Below, one piece after another: positions 55,737 through 64,000 of a stretch of 64,000 nucleotides of DNA. Source of the DNA: an uncultured bacterium (GTDB lineage: Bacteria > Planctomycetota > GCA-002687715); contig CADEGH010000004.1 in assembly GCA_902826835.1 (NCBI GenBank), positions 168,270 to 232,269 of the forward strand, given 5' to 3'. The first letter of the stretch is position 1, and each line of letters begins with the position of its first letter. Under the pieces are notes generated by a model. That model was not told where the DNA came from. It saw only the letters and a program-made list of their open reading frames with translations, and did no database searches. The position numbers were made by a program, and so were the translations under genes.

Positions 55737-56534
55737 ATGAACCGAGTGATGGATCTCTTCGAGGAAATCGCGAAGTTGCGAAAACTCCGGGAGCGCTGCG
55801 CGCTCGCCACCGTGATCGGCCGTCGCGGCTCCACCCCCGCGAAACTCACGGCGCGCATGTTGGTGCGCGAAGAGGGGACCATCCTCGGCACCGTGGGGGG
55901 CGGCTGCCTCGAGGCCGACACGATCCGCGCCGCCCGGGAGGTCTTGGACACCGGCCGCCCTCGTATTCTCGAATTCCGGTTGGTCGGCGAGGCGGCCGAA
56001 CGCACCGGCGTGGCCTGCGGTGGTATCGTCACCATCATGGTCGAGAGCCTCGCGGAGCCGTGGGTCATCCTGGTGGGAGCGGGCCATGTCGGTCAGGCGG
56101 TGGCTCCTCTCGCGAAGAGCGTCGGCTTTCGCCTCACCATCGTGGACGACCGCCCGGACTTCGCGTCGGCCGAACGATTCCCCTCCGCCGATGAACTGAT
56201 CGTGGCGGACCTGAACGAACTCGGTGCCAAAGTGCACGTGAGTGCCGAGACTCACATCCGCATCATGACCCGCGGTCACGCCGAAGATCTCACGGTGCTC
56301 CGCTGGGCATTGACGACCAGGGCCCGCTCGATCGGAGTGCTCGGCAGTCGCAGCAAGCGTATCCAGTTCCTTCAGACCCTTCGAGCCGAAGGCGTCCCGG
56401 ACGCGGTCGCCGAAGCGGTGCAGATGCCGATCGGCAAAGACATCGGCGCCGAGAGCGTGCCGGAGATCGCGGTCGCCATCGTGGCCGAATTGATCGAGCG
56501 CCGCCGTCGCGCGGGGGCTGCCCATGCCCCCTGA
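55737..56534 (+). CDS. XdhC/CoxI family protein
   Basis: A 265-residue protein with an N-terminal XdhC/CoxI domain (CALATVIGRRGSTPAKL, GTVGGGCLEAD) and a C-terminal Rossmann domain (VILVGAGHVGQAVAPLAK, HIRIMTRGHAEDL, GVLGSRSKRIQFL). Relatives sulfurate or insert molybdenum cofactor into xanthine dehydrogenase-type enzymes. No molybdoenzyme gene is nearby, so the client is unknown. The start at 55737 is used; the frame is open far upstream antisense to mnmG, which is rejected. It overlaps the kinase gene by 11 nt. Confidence 0.87.
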   Translation: MNRVMDLFEEIAKLRKLRERCALATVIGRRGSTPAKLTARMLVREEGTILGTVGGGCLEADTIRAAREVLDTGRPRILEFRLVGEAAERTGVACGGIVTIMVESLAEPWVILVGAGHVGQAVAPLAKSVGFRLTIVDDRPDFASAERFPSADELIVADLNELGAKVHVSAETHIRIMTRGHAEDLTVLRWALTTRARSIGVLGSRSKRIQFLQTLRAEGVPDAVAEAVQMPIGKDIGAESVPEIAVAIVAELIERRRRAGAAHAP

Positions 56535-58110
56535 GCGTCTGGCCGCCCTGGCCGAGGCCATGGAAGCCGTGGCGGCGGAGCCGCCGGAGGAGCGCTTGCG
56601 CTGTGCCGAAGACCATCTGCGCAGTCTGTTCGGATCAGCGGCCCTGCTCGAAATCCACGCGGAGTCGCGCCTGCCCCTCGTTGTCGCGACCTCGCCCGTT
56701 GCCAGTGATTTACTCGGCCCGGCACCGTGGCTTCCCCAACAAGAAGCCAGACCCCACCTCGCCGCCGGCCACTCCTTCACGATTCCCCTCCGCCTCCTCC
56801 CCGACGCCTGCCGCCGCGCACTCCCGGCCGACCTTCGGGACAGCGGTCTCTGCCTCCTCCCGGTGCCCGCACCGGAACTCGCCCAGTGGACCGGCTTGGT
56901 ACTTCCGGCGAGCGCTCACCTCACGAGCGCCGATCTCGACCACTTGCGCCGCGCGCTCCGCCGACCGGAGCGGCGAGCGGATCCCCTGGGGGACACGGAG
57001 CGGCTCGAAGTCCTGGGGCGTCGCATGGCCGCGGTGGCCCACGAACTCGGCGGCCCGCTTCAGGCCATCATCAGTCTGGCCGAGTTGCTGGGCCGTGATC
57101 CGGCACGCGAGGATCGGGTCGAAGCGGCCAATCGAATCTTCCGATCGGCCCTCCGCTGCCGAGGTCTCGTCCAAGACTTGTTGGGCTGGGCTCGCAAGCG
57201 CCCCATTCGTCTGCAGCGCGTTGACGTGCACGCGGCCTTGCTCGACGCCCTCGAGCTCGATCGGTACAGCGATGTCGGGGAGATCCAGGTTCGCCTCGAC
57301 GAGGCGTCCGATCTGCCAGCGGTCCTGGCCGACTCGAGTCGCCTGACTCAAGTACTCCTGAACCTGCTGACCAATGCACGGCAAGCCATGGCCCAGGAGC
57401 AAGGCGCGGGAATCATTCGGATCGGACTCCGCCAAAAACCCGGGCGGGAGAGCCGACTGCGGGTGCGCACGCCCGTGGTCGAAGTCACCGTCGAAGACGA
57501 CGGCCCGGGCATCGCTTCGGATCAAGGCGAGCGCATCTTCGAGCCCTTTGTCACCACGAAGCCTCAAGGGAGCGGCCTCGGATTGAGCATTGCCCGAGAA
57601 TTAATTCACGAGGCCGGTGGACAGCTTTGGCTCGAGTCCCACGCCCCGCGCGGCGCCAAGTTTGTCATCGAATTGCCGGCGGCCGCCGCCGATCTTGAGC
57701 GGGCCCCGACCGGCGCAGCGACCGGCGCCCGTGTGCTCGTGGTCGATGACGACCACGAAATCCTTGCCACTTACGAGGCCCTCCTCAGCTTGGATGACCA
57801 CCGTGTTCAAGGCGTCGACCGGGCCGACAAGGCGCTCGCGCTACTCGCGACCGAGGTCTTCGACGTCATCCTGTGCGACCTGCTCCTCCCGGATCAGAGC
57901 GGAGAGGACTTCTATGCCGGGGTGAGGGCTCGGTATCCCGACCTGGCTTCGCGAATCGTGTTTGCCACCGGCGATGTCGCGGGCGACGCGAGCCGGAGGT
58001 TTCTCGACACCGTCCCCAATCCCGTGCTCGTCAAGCCGTTCCAAGCCGACGACCTCTCCCGAGCGATCCGGGAGGTCATGAGCAAGAACCTCGATTCGAC
58101 CGGCCCCTGA
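56524..58110 (+). CDS. Soluble hybrid histidine kinase with C-terminal receiver
   Basis: A 528-residue cytoplasmic sensor. Residues 1-150 form an unassigned input region (GAF-like at best). The HisKA phospho-acceptor is H173 in VAHELGGPLQAI, the HATPase_c domain has N-box LLTNARQAM, DDGPGI and GSGLGLSI, and a receiver (about 402-520) carries D452 in ILCDLLLP and the lysine in LVKPF. There is no membrane segment or signal peptide. It overlaps the XdhC gene, so a redox or molybdenum-linked signal is possible (inference). Confidence 0.88.
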   Translation: MPPERLAALAEAMEAVAAEPPEERLRCAEDHLRSLFGSAALLEIHAESRLPLVVATSPVASDLLGPAPWLPQQEARPHLAAGHSFTIPLRLLPDACRRALPADLRDSGLCLLPVPAPELAQWTGLVLPASAHLTSADLDHLRRALRRPERRADPLGDTERLEVLGRRMAAVAHELGGPLQAIISLAELLGRDPAREDRVEAANRIFRSALRCRGLVQDLLGWARKRPIRLQRVDVHAALLDALELDRYSDVGEIQVRLDEASDLPAVLADSSRLTQVLLNLLTNARQAMAQEQGAGIIRIGLRQKPGRESRLRVRTPVVEVTVEDDGPGIASDQGERIFEPFVTTKPQGSGLGLSIARELIHEAGGQLWLESHAPRGAKFVIELPAAAADLERAPTGAATGARVLVVDDDHEILATYEALLSLDDHRVQGVDRADKALALLATEVFDVILCDLLLPDQSGEDFYAGVRARYPDLASRIVFATGDVAGDASRRFLDTVPNPVLVKPFQADDLSRAIREVMSKNLDSTGP

Positions 58111-58120
58111 ACGGGTCTCG

Positions 58121-59308
58121 CTACTCCAACGCCGGCAAGTAACCAAAGCCGGTCGGCAGCTTGGGATAGAAGTCCGTGGACTTTTGGGGCATGACCTCGC
58201 GGCGACGGGCCACCTCGATGACCTTGCTGCCCGGCAACGGTGCCACCAGCGCCAATAGGTCCGCCTGACCGGCGCGAAGTTGGGCGAGGGCCGGGGCGGG
58301 ATCACGCCAGTACGACAAGTGGTCCTCGACCTCCTTCCCCGCGAGCAAAGGGCCGATCACCAATTCCTCGAGTCGACGCACATCGAGACCCTCTGCACCC
58401 GGTTCTTTGGCCAGGGGGTTTTGAAGCCAATATCTCTCGCCACTCGCGAGCATGATCCCGAGATTGCCTGGACCGCGCTCGGCAATGAAGCGTGCGGGAT
58501 CGGGACCAAGATCGACCGGGACCGCGCCCGGCAAGCGAGACAGGAGGGCCCGTGGCAAGTCGCGTCCGATCCCCGAGAGCAAGCGGTGCGTGGGCAAGAT
58601 GCTGAGTCCCGGGTCGGATTCCTCGACAACTCCGACGAGGACCCGGCGGGCCCGCGGATGTTCGTCGGCAAACCGACACGCGGTCGCAAAGCGATGATGG
58701 CCATCGGCAATGACGTACTCACCCTCCGCGAGGATCGAGCGAATCTCAGCAACCGAGTCCTCTGCGTCGATGCGGAACGCGTGATGATCGGCGTTCTCGA
58801 GACCGAGCACCGATCCCAGCGGCCGCGCCTGCGCGAGATGGGCAGCGAGGCCGCGCCGGCCTGGGCGCAGCAAGAACACGAGACCGAAGTGGTGCTCGGT
58901 GGCTCGCAGGAGCGCGTACCGATCCTCGCGGGCGCGAGCGTGCGTCTTTTCGTGCGGCAGGACGCGGCCGCGCTGGGCCAAATCGAGGGCCCCGACGATC
59001 GCGGTGCGCACCACACGACTCCCGTCCGCTCCGGCCCACTCCTGGCGCAGCGCGTAGTAACCAGGCGTCGGATCCGGCGCGAACAGGCCGCCGTTCACCC
59101 ACGCGTCGAGTTTGCGGCGGGCTTCCGCGTACCAGGTGCGATCCTCGGGTCCCGACTCGCCGCGGATGAGATGGACCGCGCAGTAGGGGCTGCGGGCCCG
59201 GAGCGCCGGCAAGGACTCGGTCGTGATCTTGTCGTAGGGCAAGGTCACCAGGTCTTGCGGGTGGCCCGCACGCGCCGTCGGTCTCAGGGCACAGAATGGG
59301 TGGATCAC
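58121..59308 (-). CDS. DUF1015 family protein
   Basis: A 395-residue cytoplasmic protein beginning VIHPFCALRPT from a GTG at 59308, just 2 nt after the serA stop; the ORF upstream of that is inside serA. Family signatures are LVTLPYDKI, VLPHEKTHARA and YVIADGHHRFATA. DUF1015 genes recur beside serA or serC in many genomes, so a link to serine or phosphoserine metabolism is likely, but no activity is established to my knowledge. Confidence 0.85.
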   Translation of the reverse strand: MIHPFCALRPTARAGHPQDLVTLPYDKITTESLPALRARSPYCAVHLIRGESGPEDRTWYAEARRKLDAWVNGGLFAPDPTPGYYALRQEWAGADGSRVVRTAIVGALDLAQRGRVLPHEKTHARAREDRYALLRATEHHFGLVFLLRPGRRGLAAHLAQARPLGSVLGLENADHHAFRIDAEDSVAEIRSILAEGEYVIADGHHRFATACRFADEHPRARRVLVGVVEESDPGLSILPTHRLLSGIGRDLPRALLSRLPGAVPVDLGPDPARFIAERGPGNLGIMLASGERYWLQNPLAKEPGAEGLDVRRLEELVIGPLLAGKEVEDHLSYWRDPAPALAQLRAGQADLLALVAPLPGSKVIEVARRREVMPQKSTDFYPKLPTGFGYLPALE

Positions 59309-59310
59309 GG

Positions 59311-60918
59311 TCAGCTCCGCGTCGTGTGGCCGGGGACGTATCGCACCCACCGGATGCGCTCGTCGGCCGCCAGGTCTTTGAGGATCGACTCGCCGAGTTC
59401 TTGATCGAGGTTGAAGACGGCCAAGGCTTCGCCCCGGGCGGGGTCGCGGCCCACGCTCATGTTGGCGATGTTCACCCGGGCCGCCGCGAGCACGCCGCTC
59501 AGGTGAGCGACCACGCCGGGCCGGTCCGCGTTCCCGACGAACACCATCGGCCCCTCTGGCACCGCGTCCATGTTGAAGCCGAAGGAGCGCACGATGCGCA
59601 ACTGATCGAGGCCGAAGAGCGTGCCGTCGAGACTCACGGTCCCCGTCGGCCCGGTGACCGTCACCCGCAAGAGGCCGGTGAAAGCGGGGTGCGAGGCCTC
59701 GTGACGGTCGAGAGTGACGATGCCCCGCTCCTCGGCATACCAGCGGGCATTCACGGGGGCGACGCGTCCCTCTACAAATGGCGAGAGCACCCCGAACAGG
59801 GTCTCGGCCACGAGCAGAGCTCGCGGGAGTTCCCCGACCGAGCCGAAGGTCACGATTTCGATGCGCTCAAGGGGATTGCCGGCGAGCGCCGCCGCCACGC
59901 CACCCAGACGCCGTGCGAGTCTGGCCCAGGGACGGAGCTTGACGGCCATCTCGCCGCCGACACTCGGCATGTTCACCGCGTTTTCGATCGCGCCGACTTC
60001 CAAATACTTGGCGATCTGCTCCGCGATTTGACGCGCCACGCTGGACTGAGCTTCCTTTGTGCTGGCGCCGAGGTGCGGAGTCGCCACCATGCGTGGATGT
60101 TCGACGAGCGCCCGGTTCGTGGGCGGCTCCGATTCGAACACGTCGAATCCGGCGCCTGCCAAATGACCACTCTCGAGAAGATTCAGGAGGGCCGCCTCGT
60201 CCACGATACCTCCGCGCGCGACGTTCAAGAGGTAGGCGCCCCGACGCATCGACTGGAGCCGTTCCGCATTCAGCAGGTTCTTGGTCGCAGGGGCGTAGGG
60301 CACATGGACGGTCACAAAATCGGAGCTTTCGAGTACCTGTTCGAGCGTCGCGAGGCGGACCCCCAGACTCGAGGCCGCCTCGGGCGTCATCAGCGGATCG
60401 AATCCCTGCACAACCATCTGCAGGCCTTGGGCGCGTTTCGCGACTTCCCGCCCGATGCGACCGAGGCCCAGAACTCCGAGCGTCTTGCCGGTGAGCTCGA
60501 CCCCCACGTAGGGCTTTTGTTCCCACTCACCCCGGCGCAGAGAGGCCACGGCCGCGGGGGTCCGGCGGGCCACTGCAAACATCAAGGCGATGGTTTGTTC
60601 GGCGGCCGCCACCACATTGCCGCCAGGAGTGTTCATCACGATCACGCCGGCTCGGGTCGCCGCTTCGAGGTCGACGTTGTCGACCCCGACCCCGGCCCGC
60701 CCGATCACCCGTAGCCGGCCGGGATTGGCGAGGAGGGCCGCGGTCACCTTGGTCCGGCTGCGGACCACGAGGGCGTCGACGGTCGGCAAGAGCTCCGCCA
60801 ATTCCGGCGCCGAGATTCCCGCCCGATCCAAGACTTCCGCCCCCATGTCCCGCAGGGCGGCGAGCTCCGAACTCTCGATGGCATCGGCAATGAGGACGCG
60901 CGCGTTGAATTCGGACAT
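59311..60918 (-). CDS. serA: D-3-phosphoglycerate dehydrogenase
   Basis: First step of serine synthesis, oxidising 3-phosphoglycerate. The start at 60918 (MSEFNARVLI) yields 535 residues, the long type. The NAD loop is GLGRIG (151-156), catalytic-region elements are NVARGGIVDE and PHLGAST, then an ASB intervening domain (about 320-450) and a C-terminal ACT domain (about 455-535, GNADRPGVVAHLSGVLA) for allosteric control by serine. The upstream part of the longer frame is antisense to the lysine aminotransferase gene. It is followed immediately by the DUF1015 gene. Confidence 0.96.
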   Translation of the reverse strand: MSEFNARVLIADAIESSELAALRDMGAEVLDRAGISAPELAELLPTVDALVVRSRTKVTAALLANPGRLRVIGRAGVGVDNVDLEAATRAGVIVMNTPGGNVVAAAEQTIALMFAVARRTPAAVASLRRGEWEQKPYVGVELTGKTLGVLGLGRIGREVAKRAQGLQMVVQGFDPLMTPEAASSLGVRLATLEQVLESSDFVTVHVPYAPATKNLLNAERLQSMRRGAYLLNVARGGIVDEAALLNLLESGHLAGAGFDVFESEPPTNRALVEHPRMVATPHLGASTKEAQSSVARQIAEQIAKYLEVGAIENAVNMPSVGGEMAVKLRPWARLARRLGGVAAALAGNPLERIEIVTFGSVGELPRALLVAETLFGVLSPFVEGRVAPVNARWYAEERGIVTLDRHEASHPAFTGLLRVTVTGPTGTVSLDGTLFGLDQLRIVRSFGFNMDAVPEGPMVFVGNADRPGVVAHLSGVLAAARVNIANMSVGRDPARGEALAVFNLDQELGESILKDLAADERIRWVRYVPGHTTRS

Positions 60919-61056
60919 GCGGGATGGTGAACCCAACTCGCGCACGGGGCAAGGTCGACCGGAACTCTTTTTGGGACTAGGCTTTACGGCGCCAGCCCCT
61001 GCGCTTCTCCGTTCGGCCTGATAGACTACATGGTCCTTCTCTGCGAAAGACCAGTC

Positions 61057-62394
61057 ATGCACCTGACGCCCCATCGTGATTACTCGACTCCCCCGACCCG
61101 CGTCCACGAAGTGCTCCGCAAGAAGCAGTTGGTCGACGGTTTCCCCTTCGTGTTTGACCCGGACCGGAGTCACGATTCGATTCTCGTCGACCAGCGCGAC
61201 GGCACCGAGTATTTGGATCTGTTTTCGTTTTTCGCCAGCCTGCCAGTGGGCCACAACCACCCCGGAATGGCGGACCCCAAGTTCCGCGATCGACTCCTCA
61301 AGGCCGCCCTCTATAAGCCCACGTGCTCGGACGTCTACACCCAGGCCCAGGCCGACTTCGTCGAGGCTTTCTCGCGGACCCTTCCGAAGGCCTTCACGCA
61401 TCTCTTCTTCGTCGAAGGCGGAGCCCTCGCGGTCGAGAACGCGATCAAGACCGCATTCGATTGGAAGGTGCGCAAAAACCTCCAGGCCGGGCGGGGCGAA
61501 CTCGGCACCCAGGTCATCCACTTCCGCCACTGTTTCCACGGACGCAGTGGCTACACGGTGTCGATGACGAACACCTTCGATCCGCGCAAGACCCAGTACT
61601 TCCCGAAGTTCCGCTGGCCCCGGGTCCACAATCCGGGCCGCCTGTTCCCGGATACTCCGGCCCACCGCGCGGCCACCGAAGCGGCGGAAGCCCAATCCCT
61701 CTCGGAAATCCGCGCGGCGATTGCCGCTCATCCCCACGACATCGCCGCCCTCATCCTCGAGACCATTCAAGGCGAAGGCGGCGACGTCCACTTCCGTCCC
61801 GAGTTCCTCCGGGCGCTGCGCGAAATTTGCAATCGCGAAGAGATCCTACTCATTTTCGACGAGGTCCAGTCTGGGTTCGGCCTGACCGGAAAATGGTGGG
61901 CCTTCGAACATCACGGCGTCGAGCCGGACATCTTTTCTTTCGGCAAGAAGACCCAAGTCTGCGGGATCGCGGCCACGGCCCGGCTCGATGAAGTCGACTC
62001 CGTGTTCAAAATCGCGAGCCGCATCAACTCGACGTGGGGCGGCAACCTCTGCGACATGGTGCGCTGCACCCGCTACATCGAATTGATCGAACAACACGGG
62101 CTCCTCGAAAACGCCACGCGGGTTGGGGCCTACGCGCTCAAGCGCCTCGAAACCCTCCCGACGCTGTCCCCGCTGGTCAGCAACGTGCGAGGCGTGGGGC
62201 TCATGTGCGCCTTCGATTTGAAAACCACCGAGTTGCGCGATCAGGTACGAAAGATCCTCATGGAGCAGGAACGGGTGATCATCCTCGCCAGCGGAGAGCG
62301 CACGATCCGTTTCCGACCCGTGCTCGATTTCACCGAAGCGCACGCGGACCTCGCGTTCGAGCGCATCGCGCGCGCCCTGAGGTCCCTATCATGA
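61057..62394 (+). CDS. lat: L-lysine 6-transaminase
   Basis: A 445-residue class III PLP aminotransferase that moves the epsilon-amino group of lysine to 2-oxoglutarate. Features distinctive for LAT are SLPVGHNHPGM, FVEGGALAVENAIKTAFDWK, the cofactor aspartate in IFDEVQSGFG (D268), the PLP lysine in FGKKTQVCG (K297 or K298) and VRGVGLMCAFDL. The start at 61057 (MHLTPHRDYS) is preferred to the ATG at 61030. Its stop overlaps the next start as ATGA. Confidence 0.93.
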   Translation: MHLTPHRDYSTPPTRVHEVLRKKQLVDGFPFVFDPDRSHDSILVDQRDGTEYLDLFSFFASLPVGHNHPGMADPKFRDRLLKAALYKPTCSDVYTQAQADFVEAFSRTLPKAFTHLFFVEGGALAVENAIKTAFDWKVRKNLQAGRGELGTQVIHFRHCFHGRSGYTVSMTNTFDPRKTQYFPKFRWPRVHNPGRLFPDTPAHRAATEAAEAQSLSEIRAAIAAHPHDIAALILETIQGEGGDVHFRPEFLRALREICNREEILLIFDEVQSGFGLTGKWWAFEHHGVEPDIFSFGKKTQVCGIAATARLDEVDSVFKIASRINSTWGGNLCDMVRCTRYIELIEQHGLLENATRVGAYALKRLETLPTLSPLVSNVRGVGLMCAFDLKTTELRDQVRKILMEQERVIILASGERTIRFRPVLDFTEAHADLAFERIARALRSLS

Positions 62395-63656
62395 GGAACG
62401 CGCTCTTCTTCATCTTCGCCGGCGCGGTCGGACTCGCTCAGCCGGCGCGCCCCGTCGAGGATCTGCGGGCTTTGGCTCGCGAAAAGATCGGTGCCTTCCA
62501 GGCCGAACTCGACCGCGAGATGCCGGATCTGCTCGCCCAACTCGCGGCCCTCGACCCGGAAATTGCCGGTCCGCAAGTCGATGAGCCACGCGCCAAGCTC
62601 GGACGCTTCGTTCCCGCGTTCCCCGACCGGTTTTTGAATGCCCTGAAGAGCGACAACCGCCCCCGCGTGCGTCTGCACCTGCTGGCGATCCTTCAGCGCT
62701 ACGGCCAAAGCGATTTGGCCCCGCGGATGATCGACCTCGTTCCATCGGTGACCGATGGCCTGGGCGTCGCCCTCGTAGAACTTGCCGGAGAACTCGCTCG
62801 CGGCACTGCCGATGCCAAACTCCTCTCTGTCGTGCGCCAGTCCCCCCCGGCCTCGCCCGCGGTCCTCGGGGCAGCGCTGAAGGCACTAGCCCTTTCGAAG
62901 ACTTCCGAGGGCCTCACGGCCGCCCGGTCCCTCGTCAGCCACGAGACGGCCCTGATCAGGCGGGATGCCGTGACCGCGCTCTCCTACGGCACGAGTGGTG
63001 GAAGAGACGACTTCGCGGTGATCCAAAAAGTCGCCACCGCTGATCCCGATCCGGAAGTCCGCAAATACGCGATTCGCAGCCTGGCGGCGTTTCCGAAGCT
63101 CCCTGAAGCGCAGCGTCTGGCCCACGACAGCTTGGTGGTCAACGACTCCGGGTTTCAAGCCGCCGCCTTGGACGCGCTCGAGAAGATCGGCACACGCGAT
63201 TCCTCGCCCTCCCACCTCCTACAGTTCGTGCAGACCACGGCTCCGGATCCGCTGCGGGAGCGGGCGGCCCGACTGATGGCGGGTCCCTTCGACGACGCGC
63301 GGGGGTCCAAGCATCTGGCCAAGCCGCTGCGCGAAGCCGCCGATCGCACCCCGAAGGACGTGAACGCCCAGATGGAGGCTGGCGACTACCTGAAGAGCCT
63401 CCTGGCCTTCGAAGACGCGATCATCTACTACAAGCGGGCGTCCTCCCTGTACCAGCCCGCTCAACAATGGCGGGCGCGAGTGCAATTGGCTCGCTGCAAC
63501 GCGCGACTCGGGCGCTTCGACGAAGCCAAGCGTTTGCTCCGGGCGGACTACAAAGACCGCGACATCGCGAAGAACTTCGTCGACGATCCCGACTTCGCGG
63601 CGATGAAAGCCGACTCCCGATTCAAGGGATTGTTCGAAGCCTCGAAGGGCGAGTGA
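62391..63656 (+). CDS. Exported HEAT-repeat and TPR-like protein
   Basis: A 421-residue protein with a short signal peptide (ALFFIFAGAVGLAQ). Residues 70-320 are made of helical repeats of HEAT/PBS-lyase style (for example ALIRRDAVTALSYG, PEVRKYAIRSLAAFP), and 330-415 look TPR-like (ALEDAIIYYKRASSLY pattern, CNARLGRFDEAKRLL). Such proteins serve as scaffolds. It is coupled by ATGA to the lysine aminotransferase gene, which is functionally unexplained, and converges on the partial gene at the right edge. Confidence 0.72.
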   Translation: MRNALFFIFAGAVGLAQPARPVEDLRALAREKIGAFQAELDREMPDLLAQLAALDPEIAGPQVDEPRAKLGRFVPAFPDRFLNALKSDNRPRVRLHLLAILQRYGQSDLAPRMIDLVPSVTDGLGVALVELAGELARGTADAKLLSVVRQSPPASPAVLGAALKALALSKTSEGLTAARSLVSHETALIRRDAVTALSYGTSGGRDDFAVIQKVATADPDPEVRKYAIRSLAAFPKLPEAQRLAHDSLVVNDSGFQAAALDALEKIGTRDSSPSHLLQFVQTTAPDPLRERAARLMAGPFDDARGSKHLAKPLREAADRTPKDVNAQMEAGDYLKSLLAFEDAIIYYKRASSLYQPAQQWRARVQLARCNARLGRFDEAKRLLRADYKDRDIAKNFVDDPDFAAMKADSRFKGLFEASKGE

Positions 63657-64000
63657 TCACTGGCGAACCGCCTTCGCGGCCCGCTCGAAGGGATCCTCAG
63701 ACTCGGTTGCACTCTGGGCGTCGGGGAGGACGCGCACCGACGCGATCGTCTCGAGGATTGCCGGCAGTGCGAGATCGAAACTCGCCGCCGGTGCCGCCCC
63801 CAAGATCAGATAGGCGCGATCACCGTCCTTCCGTATCGCCCCGGCGGTCACGATCTCCGTGTCGCGGCGTCGGCAGCGCACCGTGAACCTCAGGCCTTCT
63901 CGGTCACCCACCGCTCCCGGTCGAGGTCCGTCCACCACGAGATGATCGGCAGAGCGTTCCAAGCGGTGGATCACGTCCAAGGCCAAGCCCTCGAGAGTCG
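63657..64000 (-). CDS. Partial unidentified gene, C-terminal part (continues beyond the right edge)
   Basis: An open frame of about 114 codons that is uninterrupted to the window edge, so its N-terminus is outside. The visible part contains RFTVRCRRRDTEIVTAGAIRKDGDRAYLI and ends ASFDLALPAILETIASVRV, a beta-alpha layout seen at the C-termini of small PsbP/LpqN-like or DUF1795-like proteins. This is only a resemblance. Its stop is adjacent to the stop of the HEAT/TPR gene. Confidence 0.5.
   Translation of the reverse strand, partial: TLEGLALDVIHRLERSADHLVVDGPRPGAVGDREGLRFTVRCRRRDTEIVTAGAIRKDGDRAYLILGAAPAASFDLALPAILETIASVRVLPDAQSATESEDPFERAAKAVRQ

Overview
The window looks like chromosome from a high-GC, Gram-negative-type bacterium, most probably a member of the Planctomycetota or a close relative (inference). 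The pointers are an ECF-type sigma factor directly followed by a membrane serine/threonine kinase, several exported proteins with no clear enzymatic domain that share one beta-rich module, a MacAB-TolC-like exporter with lipoprotein adaptor and outer-membrane subunits, an AlgI/AlgX-type O-acetylation pair, and an MltA transglycosylase. Gene density is high, many neighbours overlap by 4 nt (ATGA, GTGA, TTGA), and GTG/TTG starts are common. Long antisense open frames are frequent because of the base composition and were discarded.

Layout. 1-11207 (minus): a housekeeping run read from mltA through a DUF4026/DUF2314-like gene, thpR, recA, rpmF, plsX, fabD, fabG, acpP, fabF, a eukaryote-type UDP-sugar pyrophosphorylase and the start of D-Ala-D-Ala ligase. 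This combines envelope precursor supply and fatty acid synthesis, without fabH. 11426-15347 (plus): a fused homocysteine methyltransferase/MTHFR, uridine kinase and an unusual alkaline-phosphatase-superfamily protein, overlapping end to end, then convergent truB. 16302-23274: three exported proteins (one an amidase with an inserted golvesin-like domain) and a class IV aminotransferase. 23275-24454: about 1.2 kb that is degenerate or empty apart from a possible DUF4258-like small ORF. 24455-29862 (minus): tripartite MacB/MacA/TolC-like export operon. 30020-33101: 23S rRNA-type m5U methyltransferase, phosphofructokinase and a DUF1801 protein. 33284-37154 (plus): sugar epimerase, MBOAT acyltransferase and AlgX/AlgJ-like protein, a surface-glycan modification set. 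37301-39642: ahcY and an alpha/beta hydrolase.

39680-43042 holds the trans-translation neighbourhood: tRNA-Leu(CAG), smpB, an exported propeller-like protein and the tmRNA gene itself with a good sigma70-type promoter, a short tag and a strong terminator. 43379-44445 is an accessory patch: a DUF3800 gene broken by an in-frame TAG and a coupled Cys-rich small protein. 44522-48327: DUF2058 protein, THUMP methyltransferase and an SPFH (HflK/HflC-like) pair. 48373-51417: exported IPT-type protein, ECF sigma factor and Ser/Thr kinase. 51437-55661 (minus): pnp, a 2Fe-2S ferredoxin and mnmG. 55737-58110 (plus): XdhC-like protein and a soluble hybrid histidine kinase. 58121-60918 (minus): DUF1015 protein and serA. 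61057-63656 (plus): L-lysine 6-aminotransferase and an exported HEAT/TPR-like protein; a partial minus-strand gene runs off the right edge.

I did not find a CRISPR array, a complete insertion sequence, an rRNA operon or an unmistakable new defence system. The most unusual items are the shared exported-protein module (five copies in the window), the nonsense-split DUF3800 locus with its small Cys partner, the phosphatase-like protein lacking several canonical metal ligands, and the TULIP-like exported protein.
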